Origin: an uncultured Oscillibacter sp.
GTDB taxonomy: Bacteria > Bacillota > Clostridia > Oscillospirales > Oscillospiraceae
Length of the DNA stretch: 34,221 nucleotides
Assembly: GCA_947382875.1 (NCBI GenBank)
Contig: CANDBG010000028.1
Location: 1-34,221 of the forward strand
Reading direction: 5' to 3'
Shown here: in pieces, positions 7,109 through 14,785 of the stretch
How the letters are laid out: each line of letters begins with the position of its first letter
How positions within the stretch are numbered: the first letter of the stretch is position 1
Program-made: the position numbers and the translations under genes
The notes under the pieces: generated by a model
Databases searched by the model: none
Told to the model about the DNA's origin: nothing
The model's input: only the letters and a program-made list of their open reading frames with translations

Positions 7109-8781
7109 GAAAACGCGCCGTTACCGCTGCGGAAAGACCAGTCTGTATAATCCGCAATGTTATAAGGATAAAACATGCTCTCCACGCCCAGAGATATCGC
7201 GACCATCTCTTCCGCTAAATACCGCTGACTTTCATCCGCTGCCGCCGCGTATTCCTCCGGGTTTTTGGAGTCAATGATTTTCGAGAAAATTTCGACGTAT
7301 TCCGGAGTGTCGTTCGTACCATTCCAGGTCAGCGTACCGTCCGAACCGGCCTTTTCAACCAAGCCCTGGTTCACCGTGTCAATAATCGCCACGCCTTGCG
7401 AACAGGACGTAATCGCGATCTGAAAGTCCTTGTTCTGACTGAACCGCGCCTTCCAGGCGTCCGAATTCGATACGTTTTCATCCAGATAGGCGTTCAAGCC
7501 CACGTTTTGCAGGTCCCGCACCACCACTTCCGCCAAACGCTGGTACAGCGTCCCCTTTGACGCGCTGTACGCCGGACTGACCATGATCCGCATTTCCGCG
7601 CCGTCCCGGTTTTCCCGGAAGCCGTCCCCGTTTTGGTCCGTGTAGCCCGCCGCGTCCAGAAGACGCTTTGCCTCCTCCACGTCCTGACAGTTTGCCGGCA
7701 AATCCTCTGCGTACCCGATATTGCCCGGCGAAATCACACCCCTGCCTCCCGGCACGCAGTACTCGCCGCCGTTCGCCGCGGCCAACAGCTCATAGTCCAG
7801 GGCGCTGTATACCGCCTTGCGAAGCTCCAAATCCTGCGTCAGAGTGTCTTTGAAGTTGAATTCCAGAATCGGACTTCCCAGGTTGACCTCCTCGCCAATG
7901 TCCAGCCCGTCCAGGCCCTGCAAGGCCGGGACATATACGCCCGCAAGTCCCGCAGCATACTGGAACATACAGTCAATCTCCCGGTTCTTGTACGCCATGA
8001 CCACACTCTCCGGGCTCTCGTACAGGTGAAATGCAATCCGCTTCACGCTGGGCGCGCCTTCGTGGTAGTCCTCGAAACGATTGAAATAGGCAATTTTCGC
8101 CTCGCTGTCATAGGATTCGTACACATACGGGCCGCAGCCAATCATCGCCTCTTTGCCCGTGAACGACTTCAGGTCCTCCACACCTTCCCAAATGTGCTTC
8201 GGGTAAATGACGCAGCCCGCGCTGGACATGATCATATGACGCAGAAATACATACGCGCACGAGCTCTGCATATTTACCCGGATGCTGGTTTCGTCCAGAA
8301 CCTCCACGTCCTTCATATACCGCAGGGCAACCGACGGTTTCAATACGTTCAGCCACAGATTCAAACTGAATTCGATGTCCTCCATGGTTAACGGTTCGCC
8401 GTCGTGCCAGCGGATGCCGTCCTTGAAATAAAACGTGACGGCGGTTCCGTCTTCCGCAATCTCATACCGCTCGCACAGACACGGTACAACCTCGTTGTTC
8501 GCGTCATAACGGACCAGATTTGCGTACATAAAACTGTCGTAGCTCAAATATTTAATCAAATCGCAGTAGGGGCTTTCTACATCGAACTCGTAAATGCACC
8601 CTACGTTCAGCAGCTCTACTTCTGACCCGGAGACGGACGCGGCGTCCGGCGGTGTCTGACTTTCTTCCGGCGATGCGTCCGGTGAAGCCCCGCCCTCCTC
8701 CGACGGCGAACCGCAGGCCGCCAGGGAGACCATCAGCGCAATGCACAGCGCAAGTCCGAAAAATCGCTTCCATAGTTTCAT
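7075..8781 (-). CDS. ABC transporter substrate-binding lipoprotein (Opp/Dpp/Nik family, SBP_bac_5)
   Basis: Extracellular lipoprotein of 568 residues. The signal peptide MKLWKRFFGLALCIALMVSL ends in a lipobox (LAAC, Cys23), followed by an acidic Ser/Pro/Glu-rich linker (about 24-55). Family 5 solute-binding features follow: YFKDGIRWHDGEPLTMEDIEF, a GCGPYVYESYD segment, AVYSALDYELLAA, and AKRLLDAAGYTDQNGDGFRE. The ATG at 8781 gives proper spacing to AAAGGA; an ATG three codons upstream is too close. It is the last gene of the operon, whereas the binding protein is often first. Family members bind peptides, nickel chelates, heme or sugars. The ligand cannot be read from sequence, but the cobalamin riboswitch upstream points to cobalt, a corrinoid or something related. 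Confidence 0.93.
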   Translation of the reverse strand: MKLWKRFFGLALCIALMVSLAACGSPSEEGGASPDASPEESQTPPDAASVSGSEVELLNVGCIYEFDVESPYCDLIKYLSYDSFMYANLVRYDANNEVVPCLCERYEIAEDGTAVTFYFKDGIRWHDGEPLTMEDIEFSLNLWLNVLKPSVALRYMKDVEVLDETSIRVNMQSSCAYVFLRHMIMSSAGCVIYPKHIWEGVEDLKSFTGKEAMIGCGPYVYESYDSEAKIAYFNRFEDYHEGAPSVKRIAFHLYESPESVVMAYKNREIDCMFQYAAGLAGVYVPALQGLDGLDIGEEVNLGSPILEFNFKDTLTQDLELRKAVYSALDYELLAAANGGEYCVPGGRGVISPGNIGYAEDLPANCQDVEEAKRLLDAAGYTDQNGDGFRENRDGAEMRIMVSPAYSASKGTLYQRLAEVVVRDLQNVGLNAYLDENVSNSDAWKARFSQNKDFQIAITSCSQGVAIIDTVNQGLVEKAGSDGTLTWNGTNDTPEYVEIFSKIIDSKNPEEYAAAADESQRYLAEEMVAISLGVESMFYPYNIADYTDWSFRSGNGAFSYDTWFTLKIK

Positions 8782-8786
8782 TTGTA

Positions 8787-9572
8787 TCATCCTTTCTTTT
8801 CACGCCCGTCCCGCAGGGACAGAAAACAAAATACCGTCAGACTGATACACGCCGCCGGCGGCAGATACCACCACCAATAGCCGTTGAGTATGCCGCCCGC
8901 CCGGAAGGCGTCGTTCAGAATCGTTCCCCAGCTTTTGCTTGTCAGAGGACCCAAGCCCAGATAGCTTATGCTGGTTTCCGTCAGAATCGCCGACGCAACC
9001 GACAAGATGCCTTTGGTAAAAATCAATTCTTTCAGGTTCGGCAGAAGATGCCGCGTAATTGTATATAATGATCCACAGCCCATCGTACGGCAGCTGCGCA
9101 AAAAGCCCATTTCCCGCAGCTGCATCGCACGCGCCCGAACTACACGGGCCGTACCGGCCCAGCTGGTGAGGCAAATGCATAGGATCAAATTCCATACGCT
9201 GCGCTTCAAAAAAACCGACAGCACAATCACCAGCGGCAGCGACGGCACCGCTAACGCCATGTTGATCAATACCGTCGCACAGCGGTCAGCCCAGCCCCCG
9301 AACCACGCCGCGCACGCGCCGAAAAAACTTCCGAAGGCCGTCGTAACCAGCGCCGCCGCGACGCCAACCAGCAAAGATGTTCTTGCGCCGTAAAGCAATT
9401 CGCTTAGTATGTCCTGGCCGACGTCGTTTGTCCCAAGGGGATGCGCCCAGCAGGGCCGCAGAAAGGGAACCGTCATTTCCCACGGGTCCCAGGGGGCGAG
9501 CTGCCCCGCAAATACCGCCGTCAGAAGCAGTACCGCCAGCGGCCAGACTCGTTTGCGCCATTTACCCTTCAT
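8787..9572 (-). CDS. ABC transporter permease, DppC/NikC type
   Basis: Inner-membrane permease of 261 residues with about five or six membrane segments. The N-terminus carries HPLGTNDVGQDILSELLYGAR, the hallmark of the C-type permease of the dipeptide/nickel family. The EAA-like loop is ARAMQLREMGFLRSCRTMGC, and TETSISYLGLGPLTSKSWGT is a further family signature. The start at 9572 is favoured by GGAG six bases upstream; other ATGs at 9584 and 9602 are possible. It overlaps the upstream permease gene by 11 bp, indicating translational coupling. Slightly short for the family (usually about 280-300). Confidence 0.92.
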   Translation of the reverse strand: MKGKWRKRVWPLAVLLLTAVFAGQLAPWDPWEMTVPFLRPCWAHPLGTNDVGQDILSELLYGARTSLLVGVAAALVTTAFGSFFGACAAWFGGWADRCATVLINMALAVPSLPLVIVLSVFLKRSVWNLILCICLTSWAGTARVVRARAMQLREMGFLRSCRTMGCGSLYTITRHLLPNLKELIFTKGILSVASAILTETSISYLGLGPLTSKSWGTILNDAFRAGGILNGYWWWYLPPAACISLTVFCFLSLRDGREKKG

Positions 9573-10566
9573 CCCAGACTCCATCCCGTATCCGCGGGTC
9601 AAACAATGCGCACAGAACGTCCGACAGCAAATTGCTTAACACGACGCATACCGTCAAAACCAACAGGCTTCCCTGCAAAACCGGGTAGTCGTTCCCGTTG
9701 ATGGCTTTGTAGACCAGCAGGCCCATACCGTCCCAGTTGAAAAGCCGTTCCAGCATCATCGAGCCGGACACGATCAGGCCCAGCTGCATCGTATACACTG
9801 CAATCATTGGAACCGCCGCGTTCGGAAGCACGTGACAGAACAAAATTTGTGCGCTCCGCACCCCCTTCGCACGGGCCGTCAGGGTGTAATCGGCTTCCCT
9901 GGCTTCCAGGACGCCGCTGCGCATCAGGGGAATATTATAGGATAATTTGCTCAGCGTCAGCACCCCCGCCGGAAGTGCCATGTGCCATAGGGCGTCTTTT
10001 GCATAAGCCGCGCCGGTGAGTCCGCCGCTGCTGATTCCCCCAGTGGGCGCCCAGCCCAGCCAGAAGCAAAATATCATCAGACCCAGCATTCCCAGGCAGT
10101 AGCCCGGAATGGAATAGATAACCAGGGATATCCCTGAAATCCAGCGGTCCAGACGGCTCCCGGCCTTCCAGCCCGCCGCCGCGCCCAGTACGATCCCCAA
10201 CGCCCCCGCCAGCACCACCGCGGGCAGAATCAGACGAAACGTCCGCGCCAGACGCTGAAGAATCAGCGTCAGAACCGGTACGCCGTTTTTGTAGGACTGT
10301 CCCAGGTCTCCGCGGGCCAGATGAAACAGGTACGTCCGGTATTGCTGAAACAGACTTCCGTCCAGGCCGTACGCCGTTTCCAGTTCCGCCAAAACCTCCG
10401 GATGCGCCGTGGTCAGATACAGATAATCTTCCTCGCCGACAAGATGCTCCAATGGGTCCCCCGGCATGAAGCGTATTAGAAAAAAGTTGAAGCTGGCGAC
10501 AAACCAGATGGTCAGCGCGTACACCAAAAGCCGCCCGCCGTAACGTATAACATGGTTTCCGCTCAT
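9562..10566 (-). CDS. ABC transporter permease, DppB/NikB type
   Basis: Inner-membrane permease of 334 residues with six predicted membrane segments. The N-terminal helix is followed by FFLIRFMPGDPLEHLVG, typical of B-type permeases. The periplasmic-side segment AYGLDGSLFQQYRTYL and the phrase GDLGQSYKNGVPV are also standard. The EAA loop is EAREADYTLTARAKGVRSAQ. The start at 10566 overlaps the stop of the ATPase gene as ATGA and is preceded by GGAGGAGAAGG. Together with the C-type permease it forms the channel. Confidence 0.94.
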   Translation of the reverse strand: MSGNHVIRYGGRLLVYALTIWFVASFNFFLIRFMPGDPLEHLVGEEDYLYLTTAHPEVLAELETAYGLDGSLFQQYRTYLFHLARGDLGQSYKNGVPVLTLILQRLARTFRLILPAVVLAGALGIVLGAAAGWKAGSRLDRWISGISLVIYSIPGYCLGMLGLMIFCFWLGWAPTGGISSGGLTGAAYAKDALWHMALPAGVLTLSKLSYNIPLMRSGVLEAREADYTLTARAKGVRSAQILFCHVLPNAAVPMIAVYTMQLGLIVSGSMMLERLFNWDGMGLLVYKAINGNDYPVLQGSLLVLTVCVVLSNLLSDVLCALFDPRIRDGVWDEG

Positions 10567-11234
10567 GCCCCGACCTTCTCCTCCTTTACGACGGACCCGT
10601 TTTCCAGAAAATAACAGCGGCTGCACAGGCAGCGCATCACCGCCGGGTCGTGGGTGATGAACAGATATGCGGTCCGATGCTGCCGTTGGTAATCCCGCAG
10701 AATTTGCAGAACCTGCGCCCGCGATACGGCGTCCAGCATGCTGACCGGCTCGTCGAGAATCAGCAGCTTCGGGGCCATGGACATAACCCGCGCCAGCGCC
10801 GCCCGCTGAAGCTCGCCGCCGCTCAAGGCTCCCGGACGCCGGGAAAGGTGTTCTTCGTACAACCCCACCTGCGCCAGCCGTTGGACGAACTCCGCCTCAT
10901 CAAATGGAACTTTATGGATGCGGTACGGCTCCAAAAGGCTCTGCCGCAGGCTCCACAGCGGGTCAAACGCCTCCTCCGGGTGCTGGTACACCATCTGCAC
11001 CGTCCGCCGCAGCTCGCCGCGAAACGGATAACGTACAATTTCACCGTTCCAACGCAGCGTGCCGGAGTTCACGGGCAAAATACCGGCGAGCAAATTCGCA
11101 AGTGTAGTTTTTCCGCTGCCGCTTTTTCCAAAAATCCCCACCGTTTCCCCGGCATCCAGATGAAGATCCGTCTCATGCAGCGTAAAGCCCCCCGCGGAAT
11201 ACCGCTTTGTCAGCTTACTCGCTTCCAGCAGCAT
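10563..11234 (-). CDS. ABC transporter ATPase, DppF/NikE type
   Basis: Cytoplasmic ATPase of 223 residues. Walker A is GKSGSGKT, the Q-loop region is VYQHPEEAFDP, the signature is LSGGELQR, Walker B is LLILDEP, and the switch His is in FITHDP. It lacks the C-terminal oligopeptide/dipeptide (HPY) domain that its partner has, so it is short, as some NikE-like proteins are. The ATG at 11234 overlaps the end of the partner gene by 20 bp; the ribosome site is weak, so coupled translation is likely. Confidence 0.93.
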   Translation of the reverse strand: MLLEASKLTKRYSAGGFTLHETDLHLDAGETVGIFGKSGSGKTTLANLLAGILPVNSGTLRWNGEIVRYPFRGELRRTVQMVYQHPEEAFDPLWSLRQSLLEPYRIHKVPFDEAEFVQRLAQVGLYEEHLSRRPGALSGGELQRAALARVMSMAPKLLILDEPVSMLDAVSRAQVLQILRDYQRQHRTAYLFITHDPAVMRCLCSRCYFLENGSVVKEEKVGA

Positions 11235-12141
11235 ACCAGCACCGCACCTGCCTTTCTCCAAACTGTAAAAGAGGCGGAGATTTTCCGCACGCGTCTCCCG
11301 CCTCCGGACACCGTTCCGCAAACCGGCACCCCAAGCCCCCGTAATCCCGGTGGGACGGCGCGAAGCCTTTGGCGCTCTGAAACCCGTGCTCCGGCAAAGA
11401 ACGAATCATGCTCTTTGCGTACGGGTGAAGCGGGGCGTCGAAAAACGCAGCAGCAGGCGCGGTCTCCACGATTTGCCCTGCGTACAGAACCGAAATGCGC
11501 TCCCCGACGGCCCGCGCAAATTCCAGATCGTGCGTCACGCACAGAAGGGCCGTCCCCGGAAACTGCCGGAACCGCCGCGCCACTTCCTCCCGCCGGTCCG
11601 TGTCTAACCCCTTGGTTGGTTCGTCGGCTAAAAGGAGTTCCCCGCCCGCGATGGTCCCCATCGCCACCAAAACGCGCTGGCGCATTCCGCCGCTGAGGCG
11701 GTGCGGGTATTGCCGCGCCCAGTATTCCGGACTTTGAAAATCCAGCTCCCGCAGCGCCTCCACTGCCGCCGCAAGTGCTTCCTTCCGGCTCGCGCCGCGG
11801 TGGACTTGCAGCGGTTCGCCGATTTGACGTCCAATTTTCATCAGCGGGTTCAGACTTCCCGCGCCGTTTTGCGGAATGTACGCGATTTCACGCCCGCGGA
11901 TTTTGGCATATTCCGTTTCCGGAAGTCCGGCCAATTCCCGGTTTTTCCAGAAAATATGGCCTGTGATTTCTCCGCCGCTCAAGCCCAGCAGGCTTGTCAG
12001 CAGCACGCTTTTTCCGCTGCCGGTTTCCCCGATGAGCACATGACGTCCGCCCTTTTCCACTTCCAGCGACACCTTGTCCACCGGCTGTATGACGCCCCCG
12101 GCGGTGGGAAATGAAACGGATACCGATTCCAGTTTCAGCAT
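11215..12141 (-). CDS. ABC transporter ATPase, DppD/NikD type
   Basis: First gene of the transporter operon, 308 residues. Walker A is GETGSGKS, the Q-loop region is IPQNGAGSLNP, the signature is LSGGMRQR, Walker B is LLLADEP, and the switch region is VTHDLEF. The C-terminal oligo_HPY domain (HPYAKSMIRSLPEHG) ends in a Cys-bearing motif (GCRFAERCPEAGDAC). The ATG at 12141 follows CGGGAGG. The gene lies directly downstream of a cobalamin riboswitch with its own terminator. Confidence 0.94.
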   Translation of the reverse strand: MLKLESVSVSFPTAGGVIQPVDKVSLEVEKGGRHVLIGETGSGKSVLLTSLLGLSGGEITGHIFWKNRELAGLPETEYAKIRGREIAYIPQNGAGSLNPLMKIGRQIGEPLQVHRGASRKEALAAAVEALRELDFQSPEYWARQYPHRLSGGMRQRVLVAMGTIAGGELLLADEPTKGLDTDRREEVARRFRQFPGTALLCVTHDLEFARAVGERISVLYAGQIVETAPAAAFFDAPLHPYAKSMIRSLPEHGFQSAKGFAPSHRDYGGLGCRFAERCPEAGDACGKSPPLLQFGERQVRCWYAAGSE

Positions 12142-12183
12142 AACGGAAAACCTCCCGCGGTCTGTTTTTGGAAACAACCGCAG

Positions 12184-12217
12184 AAAAGCCCCCGCTTTCC
12201 GATGAAAAGCGAGGGCC
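12184..12217 (-). terminator. Riboswitch expression-platform terminator
   Basis: Minus strand CCCTCGCTTT-TCATCGG-AAAGCGGGGGC followed by TTTTC, about 45 bp before the first ATPase start. It is the likely OFF-state terminator of the cobalamin riboswitch. Confidence 0.75.
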
Positions 12218-12301
12218 GGGCGACACAAAACCAAGCCGGAGGAAACAGCAATCTCCCCAGGCTGTGCCGGACAGGGTGCTTTCTTCGGAAGTGACCTATC
12301 C

Positions 12302-12470
12302 ACGCCGCGGACAGCAGGTTTCCTGACTTACGGGTCTTCACTTCCCCCGCCTTCTCGCGTTCGCAATGGCTCTTGGGGGCGGCTCGCCGCTTACAGTGAC
12401 CGGATCGTTCGGGATTTTCACCCGATTCCCTATTATCCCCTCGCCTGAAAGCGGGGGCACTGTCCGTAGG
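12302..12470 (-). ncRNA. Cobalamin riboswitch
   Basis: Aptamer on the minus strand. The conserved core reads AATAGGGAATCGGGTGAAAA, then CCGGTCACTGTAAGCGG, and ends with the B12 box AAGTCAGGAAACCTGC (12312-12330). The closing stem P1 is ACGGACAG (12460-12467) with CTGTCCGC (12307-12314). A terminator hairpin lies downstream at 12184-12217. B12 riboswitches normally repress corrinoid synthesis or uptake genes when adenosylcobalamin is abundant; here the target is an Opp/Nik-type ABC transporter. Confidence 0.95.
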
Positions 12471-12487
12471 TATTTCCTTTTTTTCAC

Positions 12488-12516
12488 ATTATATAACCAA
12501 GGGGTTGTTTTGTCAA
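12488..12516 (-). promoter_or_regulatory. Consensus promoter of the cobalamin riboswitch leader
   Basis: Minus strand TTGACA (12511-12516), 17-bp spacer, TATAAT (12488-12493): a perfect sigma-A consensus, placing transcription start near 12481 just before the aptamer. Confidence 0.85.
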
Positions 12517-12553
12517 GCGTTTTCGTGTTCGCCTGTTCCCCTGTGACCCGGTC

Positions 12554-12593
12554 ATTTGAAAAGGACAGGCAGACACGCAGATCTGCCCCTGCA
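12554..12593. repeat. Hairpin repeat, copy 2
   Basis: A 40-bp element beginning ATTTGAAAAGGAC and ending CCCCTGCA, with stem GGCAGA/TCTGCC. It is identical at 32 of 40 positions (counted by eye) to the copy at 14669-14708, and stem differences are compensated. It ends 6 bp before the -35 box of the SUKH-like gene. Confidence 0.75.
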
Positions 12594-12599
12594 TCGCGC

Positions 12600-12628
12600 T
12601 TGCAAAGGCTTCGGATATCCTGTATAAT
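12600..12628 (+). promoter_or_regulatory. Promoter of the SUKH-like gene
   Basis: TTGCAA (12600-12605), 17-bp spacer, TATAAT (12623-12628), 55 bp before the start codon at 12683. Confidence 0.75.
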
Positions 12629-12682
12629 TGGGTTTGGCAACATCTTACACAAACGAAAAAATGGAAACGAGGTGCGGTAACT

Positions 12683-13510
12683 ATGGCGATCAATTGGGAT
12701 TTGCAGGCGGTGGAGGTTCTGGAAAAGCTCGGCTGTACCGGAAGCGGCGGACAGAAATATCTGGAAGAATTTCAGCAGGAAAACGGTGTGAAGCTCCCGG
12801 AAACGCTGTATACGTTTCTTTGCGCTGCGTGGCGCAGCCCCCTGCTCCGTACGGCGGACATTTGGACATACTCAGCGGAAAACCGGCCCATGATGTACTT
12901 TCTCTACGAGGAAGTTGACGAAATGATTGAATCCGACCATGAATATTGGGAGGAAGACCCGCAGGAATACGAGGACAACGATTATTATAAGATGTGGAAA
13001 CTCCCGCGTGAGGACTGGGGGACGGTCGTTCCGAACTACCTGGAAATCGGCAGCGACGCCGGCGCGGGCGTGGTGGTTTTCGGCATCCGGGCCGACGAGC
13101 TCTCCAAGACCGACCCGCCGGTTTATATGCAGCACGAGGCCGACCCGATTACGCTCTGGAATCCCATCAGCGACTCGGTGTCGGAATACGTCATGCAGGT
13201 TTTGTGCGACGTGTTAGTCTGTTCCGAGTACCACACCGCGAAAGGCGTCCTGGAAAAGACGGGCTGGAAGTTCCGGGAATTTCACCGGTCCCTCCGGGGC
13301 CTGCCGGAGTGCGGTACGCCGGAAGAGGGAACCGCGTTTCTGCAAGAACGTGGAATTGACATTTCCAACGTCAGAAAGCACCGCTCCCTGTATGGCGTGG
13401 ACGCTTACATCTGCTGCGGCTGGGAGGAAGACACGCAAACCCTTTACATCATCAAAGAGGATTTGGGCGCCCCGGAACAAAATGCCCTGGCGGTCTACAC
13501 AAAAGCGTGA
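12683..13510 (+). CDS. SUKH (SMI1/KNR4)-like protein
   Basis: A 275-residue acidic cytoplasmic protein. The N-terminal half carries a SUKH-like pattern: FQQENGVKLPETLYTFLCAA, then VPNYLEIGSDAGAGVVVFGI, the usual core of SMI1/KNR4 domains. Residues 180-275 are an additional region I do not recognise. SUKH proteins are often immunity proteins against contact-dependent or polymorphic toxins, but also occur as general regulators. No toxin gene is adjacent. GAGGTG lies about 9 nt before the ATG. It is a single-gene unit with its own promoter, converging with the MBL-fold gene at a shared terminator. Confidence 0.65.
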   Translation: MAINWDLQAVEVLEKLGCTGSGGQKYLEEFQQENGVKLPETLYTFLCAAWRSPLLRTADIWTYSAENRPMMYFLYEEVDEMIESDHEYWEEDPQEYEDNDYYKMWKLPREDWGTVVPNYLEIGSDAGAGVVVFGIRADELSKTDPPVYMQHEADPITLWNPISDSVSEYVMQVLCDVLVCSEYHTAKGVLEKTGWKFREFHRSLRGLPECGTPEEGTAFLQERGIDISNVRKHRSLYGVDAYICCGWEEDTQTLYIIKEDLGAPEQNALAVYTKA

Positions 13511-13540
13511 AAAAAGAGCGTCCGGCCGGACGCTCTTTTC
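13511..13540. terminator. Bidirectional terminator between convergent genes
   Basis: GAGCGTCCGGCCGGACGCTC (13516-13535) is a perfect palindrome flanked by A5 on the left and TTTTC on the right. It therefore works as an intrinsic terminator on both strands. It fills the whole gap between the SUKH-like and MBL-fold genes. Confidence 0.9.
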
Positions 13541-14491
13541 TTACTCGATTTCAAGATGCACCGACTCATGGTATTCCGGCTCCACGATGCCGGGAATGGA
13601 AACGGCGTCGGTAAAGCGGACGTCGGGGACGAACGATTGAATCAGAGAAACGATGTACGGATGCGGCCGGTCGTCGGGACGGTCGGCCGCCTCGGAAATG
13701 ACCGCAGTCTTTGGCCGCAGCAAATCCAGGAGTTTTTTCGTCGTCGATGCCAGCGACGCATGATGCGGCACCTTCAAAATGTCGCAGGGCGCAAGGGTAT
13801 CGTTGTCCCACACGGCGGCGTACATATCCCCGCCCAGAACGATTTCCTTGCCGTGGTAGTAAAGCCTCTGGCGAAGACTGGAAATGTTCATGCACTTGCC
13901 CCAGCGCATGAGGTCATAACGGTTGCGTTCCCCGCGAAAAGCAGCGTCGTAAACGGCCTTTTGCCGGGCGTAAAGAGCGGGTTCGCCGGGAATGATATCC
14001 ATACGCAGTTCCGGCGTCAGCTGAAGCGTTTCCACCGTTTGACAGGGCAGTTCCACCATTTCCGCAATCCGTCCGGGATGCTCCCGCAGCTGCCGGGCAT
14101 ACAAATCCACGCACCGCAGCAGATTGCGGGCCGCTTTCGGAAGCCCATTGTCACCGTCAGGTTCCAGAGGGCCGTTGTCCGCGGGCGGGATATAGCTGCT
14201 CAAAAGACGGTCTGCCTCAGCGGCTTCCAGCACTCGTCCCAAACTGCCGATATGGTCCCGGTGAAAGTGCGTAACCAGAAGGAGGTCCAGGTGAGAAATC
14301 CCATGTTTTTTCAGGAAATCTCCCGCATAAAGACGTTTCGATTTGGGGTCCGGCGGCCTGGGATGGTCGTCACGAATCAGGTTGTCGTGTCCGCAGTCCA
14401 CAAGCATGGCGAATTTCTGCGTATCGTTTTCCAGCTCCCGCACCAGGATGGAGTCGCCGTTTCCGACGTTGATGAAGTCCAAAGCAAGCAT
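13541..14491 (-). CDS. MBL-fold metallo-hydrolase
   Basis: A 316-residue metallo-beta-lactamase-fold protein with no signal peptide. Metal-ligand motif HFHRDH lies in LLVTHFHRDHIGSL, preceded by VDCGHDN; later ligands fit ILGGDMYAAVW-like and PHHAS segments (VLGGD, VPHHASLAS). The layout (FINVGNGDSILVRE at the start) resembles ComEC/Rec2-type MBL domains, which act on nucleic acids or phosphodiesters, but it lacks the membrane part. The substrate is unknown. The start may be the ATG at 14491 (better spacing to AGGGGG) or the one at 14497. A weak promoter, TTGCAA-17-TATCGT, lies at 14527-14555 on the minus strand. Confidence 0.85.
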   Translation of the reverse strand: MLALDFINVGNGDSILVRELENDTQKFAMLVDCGHDNLIRDDHPRPPDPKSKRLYAGDFLKKHGISHLDLLLVTHFHRDHIGSLGRVLEAAEADRLLSSYIPPADNGPLEPDGDNGLPKAARNLLRCVDLYARQLREHPGRIAEMVELPCQTVETLQLTPELRMDIIPGEPALYARQKAVYDAAFRGERNRYDLMRWGKCMNISSLRQRLYYHGKEIVLGGDMYAAVWDNDTLAPCDILKVPHHASLASTTKKLLDLLRPKTAVISEAADRPDDRPHPYIVSLIQSFVPDVRFTDAVSIPGIVEPEYHESVHLEIE

Positions 14492-14668
14492 ATCCATACC
14501 CCCTGTTAAATTGCGCCCTTTTGTATACGATATCACAGAAACAGTCTGGTTGCAATGAAAAGGGCCCGGACGCGCCGCCAAATTTTTTTACTGAATTTTG
14601 GCAGTTTGCTCAACGCCTCCGCGCGACGTCGGACAATTTTCGTCCGGCTGCACACTTGGGGAAACGGT

Positions 14669-14708
14669 ATTTGAAAAGGACGAGCGGGCACATAGGTCCG
14701 CCCCTGCA
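14669..14708. repeat. Hairpin repeat, copy 3
   Basis: A 40-bp element ATTTGAAAAGGAC...CCCCTGCA with stem GCGGGC/GTCCGC, matching the copy at 12554-12593. It lies just upstream of the FHA-SEDS promoter. Nothing else is recognisable in the stretch 14556-14668. Confidence 0.75.
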
Positions 14709-14736
14709 CAAGATGGTGGATTTTTTGTGAAAGATG

Positions 14737-14745
14737 TGCTATGAT
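14737..14745 (+). promoter_or_regulatory. Probable extended -10 promoter of the FHA-SEDS operon
   Basis: TGC followed by TATGAT (14740-14745) is an extended -10 element, 40 bp before the start codon. The matching -35 (TGGATT at 14717-14722, 17-bp spacer) is poor. Confidence 0.5.
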
Positions 14746-14785
14746 AACGGGAAACGGTTCTTGAGCCTTTGGAAAGGAGGCTTTT

